Program-made: the position numbers and the translations under genes
Shown here: positions 6,579 to 8,404 of the stretch, piece after piece
Layout of the letters: every line of letters starts with the position of its first letter
How positions within the stretch are numbered: the first letter of the stretch is position 1
Source: Pyrinomonadaceae bacterium
Lineage (GTDB): Bacteria; Acidobacteriota; Blastocatellia; Pyrinomonadales; Pyrinomonadaceae
Length of the DNA: 8,404 bases
NCBI GenBank assembly: GCA_014379075.1
Contig: JACMMN010000113.1
Location: 1-8,404, forward strand
Reading direction: 5' to 3'
Notes under the pieces: generated by a model
Told to the model about the DNA's origin: nothing
Database searches by the model: none
What the model saw: the letters and a program-made list of their open reading frames with translations, nothing else

Positions 6579-6686
6579 GCCGCAAAGAGACTCAAAAGTC
6601 ACTTAACGATTAGAAAACGGATAAATGGAATCGGGTCTTTTGGCTAAGCTGCCCAATTTTTTTGCCTTTTGTGCCCTCTTTGCGGC
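6579..6686. repeat. Imperfect inverted repeat, 108 bp, in the sugar dehydrogenase-bshA gap
   Basis: The perfect 11-bp arms gccgcaaagag (6579-6589) and ctctttgcggc (6676-6686) face each other. Inside them a second pair, caaaag (6593-6598) and cttttg (6666-6671), extends the match after a 3- versus 4-nt gap. The enclosed 67 nt include a possible terminator. No target-site duplication is seen at the edges. The 182-bp gap (6558-6739) otherwise holds only this repeat and the presumed bshA promoter. Confidence 0.55.
6640..6663 (+). terminator. Candidate rho-independent terminator after the second sugar dehydrogenase
   Basis: TTGGC (6640-6644) pairs with GCC-AA (6651-6656, one bulged C) around a 6-nt loop, and seven T residues follow directly (6657-6663). 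The T tract is good but the stem is short, about five pairs. It lies 83 nt after the stop codon at 6557 and is suitably placed to end that transcript. Confidence 0.35.
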
Positions 6687-6692
6687 TATATT

Positions 6693-6730
6693 CTGACGCT
6701 TGCTTATACCGCCGATATACGATTTACTAT
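6693..6730 (+). promoter_or_regulatory. Candidate bshA promoter region
   Basis: Two overlapping readings exist. One is CTGACG (6693-6698), 17 nt, then TATACG (6716-6721). The other is TACTAT (6725-6730) as the -10 with TTGCTT (6700-6705) at a long 19-nt spacing. Both place transcription starts at most about 12 nt before the ATG at 6740, so the message would have a very short or no leader. No Shine-Dalgarno sequence is present. Confidence 0.3.
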
Positions 6731-6739
6731 TTCTTGCAT

Positions 6740-7921
6740 ATGAACATTGGGATCACCGTTTATCCAACCTATGGCGGCAGCGGCATTGTCGGCTCGGAAC
6801 TTGGACGCGAGCTGGCGGCACGCGGACACAACGTGCACTTTATCTCGTCCGTTTTGCCTACACGCGTCACTGAATTGAATGACCGCGTGCATTTTCATGA
6901 GGTCGAGATGATGTCGTATCCGCTATTCGAACATCAGCCGTACGACCTTGCGCTTGCGACGAAGATGGCAACAGTCGCCCGTGCCGAAAAACTGGATCTT
7001 CTACATGTTCATTATGCGATCCCGCATTCGATCAGTGCTATCCTCGCCCGCGAGTCAATAAAAGAAAAGCGTTATGTCCCGGTGATCACTACGCTTCACG
7101 GAACAGATATAACGCTCGTCGGTGCCGACCGCAGTTATCTGCCGATCACTCGCTACGGCCTTCAGCAATCGGATGGCGTGACCGCCGTATCGAAATTCCT
7201 GAAGCGTGCAACAATCGAAACATTCGATTTTGACGACATCGAAGTCATTCCGAATTTTATCTGTCCCGGACAATATAGTCGTTTAACGGATTCACCGCTT
7301 CGCGATGAGCTTTCCCCACATGGCGAAAAACTTCTGGTACACGTTTCGAATTTCCGTCAGGTCAAACGTCCGGCCGATTGCGTGGAAATTCTTGCCAATG
7401 TAAGGCAAAACGGTGAAAAGGCCCGATTGGTAATGGTCGGTGACGGGCCGGAAAGAGCAGCCGTCGCTTACCGGGCAGAACAACTCGGGGTTAAGGACGA
7501 AACGATATTTGTCGGGAAGAGAGAGAACATAGCGAATTATCTGGGTGTGTCGGACATCTTTCTTTTGCCGTCAGAACTCGAATCATTCGGCCTCGCCGCT
7601 CTAGAGGCTCAGGCATGCGAACTTCCGGTTATAGCGACCCGCATCGGCGGAATTCCGGAGGTCGTCAACGATGGCGAAAGCGGTTTTCTCAGTGACGTGG
7701 GCGACGTCCAAAAGATGAGTGCCGATACGCTCAGGTTGATCCAGGATGAGGAAATGCGGCGTGCATTCGGCGTTAAAGGCCGGGAACTGGCGATCCAAAA
7801 ATACAGCACCGATATGATCATTCCCCATTACATTTCATTCTACGAAAAGGTTCTGCACGAAACCGGAAAGCGGACATCATCCCTGTCCGCATCGAACGCC
7901 TCGGGCACGCAGGAGAGATAG
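6740..7921 (+). CDS. bshA: BshA, N-acetyl-alpha-D-glucosaminyl L-malate synthase (bacillithiol synthesis)
   Basis: 393 residues, GT-B glycosyltransferase family 4. BshA joins GlcNAc from UDP-GlcNAc to L-malate, the first step of the low-molecular-weight thiol bacillithiol, in the cytoplasm. Visible: MNIGITVYPTYGGSGIVGSELG (start to residue 22), DLLHVHYAIPHS (86-97), TTLHGTDITLVG (117-128), VIPNFI (169-174), HVSNFRQVKRP (201-211), VMVGDGPE (231-238), and the nucleotide-sugar motif LPSELESFGLAALEAQ with the EX7E pair Glu281 and Glu289. The window gives an earlier ATG at 6662, but 6740 yields the standard BshA N-terminus, so 6740 is chosen. The last 20 or so residues (after YEKVL) are Ser/Thr-rich, unlike the conserved core, and are encoded by a palindromic repeat. 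bshB and bshC are not in this window. Confidence 0.95.
   Translation: MNIGITVYPTYGGSGIVGSELGRELAARGHNVHFISSVLPTRVTELNDRVHFHEVEMMSYPLFEHQPYDLALATKMATVARAEKLDLLHVHYAIPHSISAILARESIKEKRYVPVITTLHGTDITLVGADRSYLPITRYGLQQSDGVTAVSKFLKRATIETFDFDDIEVIPNFICPGQYSRLTDSPLRDELSPHGEKLLVHVSNFRQVKRPADCVEILANVRQNGEKARLVMVGDGPERAAVAYRAEQLGVKDETIFVGKRENIANYLGVSDIFLLPSELESFGLAALEAQACELPVIATRIGGIPEVVNDGESGFLSDVGDVQKMSADTLRLIQDEEMRRAFGVKGRELAIQKYSTDMIIPHYISFYEKVLHETGKRTSSLSASNASGTQER
7870..7890. repeat. REP-like hairpin 1, inside the 3' end of bshA
   Basis: Perfect 7-bp arms GCGGACA and TGTCCGC surround a 7-nt loop, followed by AT. It encodes the extra C-terminal tail of BshA (around KRTSSLSA). The same core occurs again 86 bp downstream (7956-7973). 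Confidence 0.5.
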
Positions 7922-7929
7922 ATCCACTC

Positions 7930-7938
7930 TGCTATAGT
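7930..7938 (+). promoter_or_regulatory. Candidate extended -10 promoter for the hydrolase-like gene
   Basis: TGCTATAGT is an extended -10 (TG-n-TATAGT) nine bases after the bshA stop. No -35 is recognisable. Transcription would start near 7945, leaving a leader of about 41 nt that consists mostly of the hairpin at 7952-7977. Confidence 0.3.
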
Positions 7939-7951
7939 CGAATGGTCGTTT

Positions 7952-7977
7952 GAGTGCGGACAAGAGTGCCCGCATTC
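7952..7977. repeat. REP-like hairpin 2, between bshA and the hydrolase-like gene
   Basis: An 11-position stem (7952-7962 with 7967-7977) closes on the 4-nt loop agag. It has one A-C mismatch (7960/7969) and one G-U pair (7954/7975). Its core GCGGACA...TGCCCGCAT repeats the core of the hairpin in bshA with one base changed. It ends 8 nt before the ATG at 7986. No real T tract follows (CGTTATTT), so a classical terminator is doubtful. Confidence 0.5.
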
Positions 7978-7985
7978 CGTTATTT

Positions 7986-8404
7986 ATGATCAAACGTTAC
8001 ATGCACAAGCGCGAACGATATTTCGCGATGCTCAACGACAACAGAATAGTGCGCCCGTTTGATTGGGGAACCGAGTTCATCACCGATCATCCGAACGGCG
8101 ACGATCCGCGAAAACTGTTTGCCGAATACTCGAGGGAGATGGTCGCAAACAGCGCCGAATTTTTCTTTTCGCCGGAGATTTCCGATTTCGATCTTGAAGG
8201 CAATCAGCTAATATGGACAAGCGGCATTAAAACACCTTCAATCGAAAACAACACTTCTTACGCAACCTATTTTCCGCACGAAACAAATAAGAAGTCAGCC
8301 GTTTTGGTGCTGCCGCATTGGAATGCGAAAGCGGGCACGTATTTTGATCTGTGCAAATTTTTTAATAAGGTCGGGATTTCCGCGCTGCGTCTGACGCTTC
8401 CCTA
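7986..8404 (+). CDS. Alpha/beta-hydrolase-like protein, 5' part (runs off the window)
   Basis: An open frame of 139 codons without a stop runs from ATG 7986 to the window edge. It begins MIKRYMHKRERYF; a second ATG at 8001 is an alternative start. The first 100 or so residues are polar and I do not recognise them as a named domain. The stretch SAVLVLPHWNAKAGTYFDLC, then FFNKVGISALRLTLP, has the look of an early beta strand, oxyanion-type loop, helix and next strand of an alpha/beta hydrolase: a V-hydrophobic-LPHW segment followed by a helix, then a buried strand ending in Pro. The nucleophile elbow (G-x-S-x-G) would lie downstream, so catalytic residues cannot be checked. There is no signal peptide and no Shine-Dalgarno sequence. 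It follows bshA by 64 bp in the same direction. Its function is unknown and a hydrolase role is inferred from the fold pattern. Confidence 0.7.
   Translation, partial: MIKRYMHKRERYFAMLNDNRIVRPFDWGTEFITDHPNGDDPRKLFAEYSREMVANSAEFFFSPEISDFDLEGNQLIWTSGIKTPSIENNTSYATYFPHETNKKSAVLVLPHWNAKAGTYFDLCKFFNKVGISALRLTLP

Noticed and set aside
6662..6739. Longer bshA start at 6662
   Set aside because: It would add 26 residues without family similarity and run through the inverted-repeat arm and likely promoter; 6740 gives the standard BshA N-terminus.

Overview
The window reads as chromosomal DNA of a Gram-negative-type bacterium that makes bacillithiol (clear bshA) and exports PQQ-type sugar dehydrogenases. 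My best guess is Acidobacteriota, class Blastocatellia (Pyrinomonadaceae-like). That guess rests on the gene mix, the moderate G+C content outside positions 1750-4470, starts without Shine-Dalgarno sequences, and small palindromic repeats resembling ones I associate with that group. It is an inference, not a proof.

Layout. Position 1-570 (+) is the 3' end of an ABC-F ATPase of Uup type, with a palindromic repeat inside its linker. Position 618-1751 (+) encodes a YliI-like PQQ sugar dehydrogenase with a short lipoprotein-like signal. Position 1846-4442 (+) is a compact, visibly AT-richer three-gene unit: a HisH-like glutaminase, a HisF-like subunit and an N-acetyl sugar amidotransferase. Position 4474-5343 (-) is a class III-like polyphosphate kinase 2, convergent with that unit. 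Only 20 bp from its start, a second exported PQQ (sorbosone dehydrogenase-type) beta-propeller gene runs the other way (5364-6557, +). A 182-bp gap with a long imperfect inverted repeat and a possible terminator follows. Then come bshA (6740-7921, +), two related hairpins at and after its 3' end, and the first 139 codons of an alpha/beta-hydrolase-like gene (7986 to the window edge, +).

How the genes work together. The one clear functional system is the HisH2-HisF2-amidotransferase trio. Together these are expected to turn an N-acetyl group of a nucleotide-activated sugar into an acetamidino group. HisH2 releases ammonia from glutamine, HisF2 channels it, and the PP-loop enzyme activates the acetamido group with ATP. 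The HisF-like protein has lost the catalytic Asp11 of histidine biosynthesis but keeps the ammonia-gate residues, so this is not a histidine operon. No glycosyltransferase or sugar-nucleotide gene of the kind that normally surrounds such a trio is visible here, and its base composition differs from its neighbours, so it looks like a transferred stand-alone cassette. The remaining genes look like unlinked chromosomal genes: ribosome-associated ATPase, periplasmic sugar oxidation, polyphosphate and nucleotide metabolism, and low-molecular-weight thiol synthesis.

I found no gene family that I would call wholly undescribed. The points most worth a second look are the orphan acetamidino cassette, the palindromic repeats that have become part of coding sequences (ABC-F linker, BshA C-terminus), and the very tight divergent ppk2/sugar-dehydrogenase start region with a near-consensus promoter inside ppk2.
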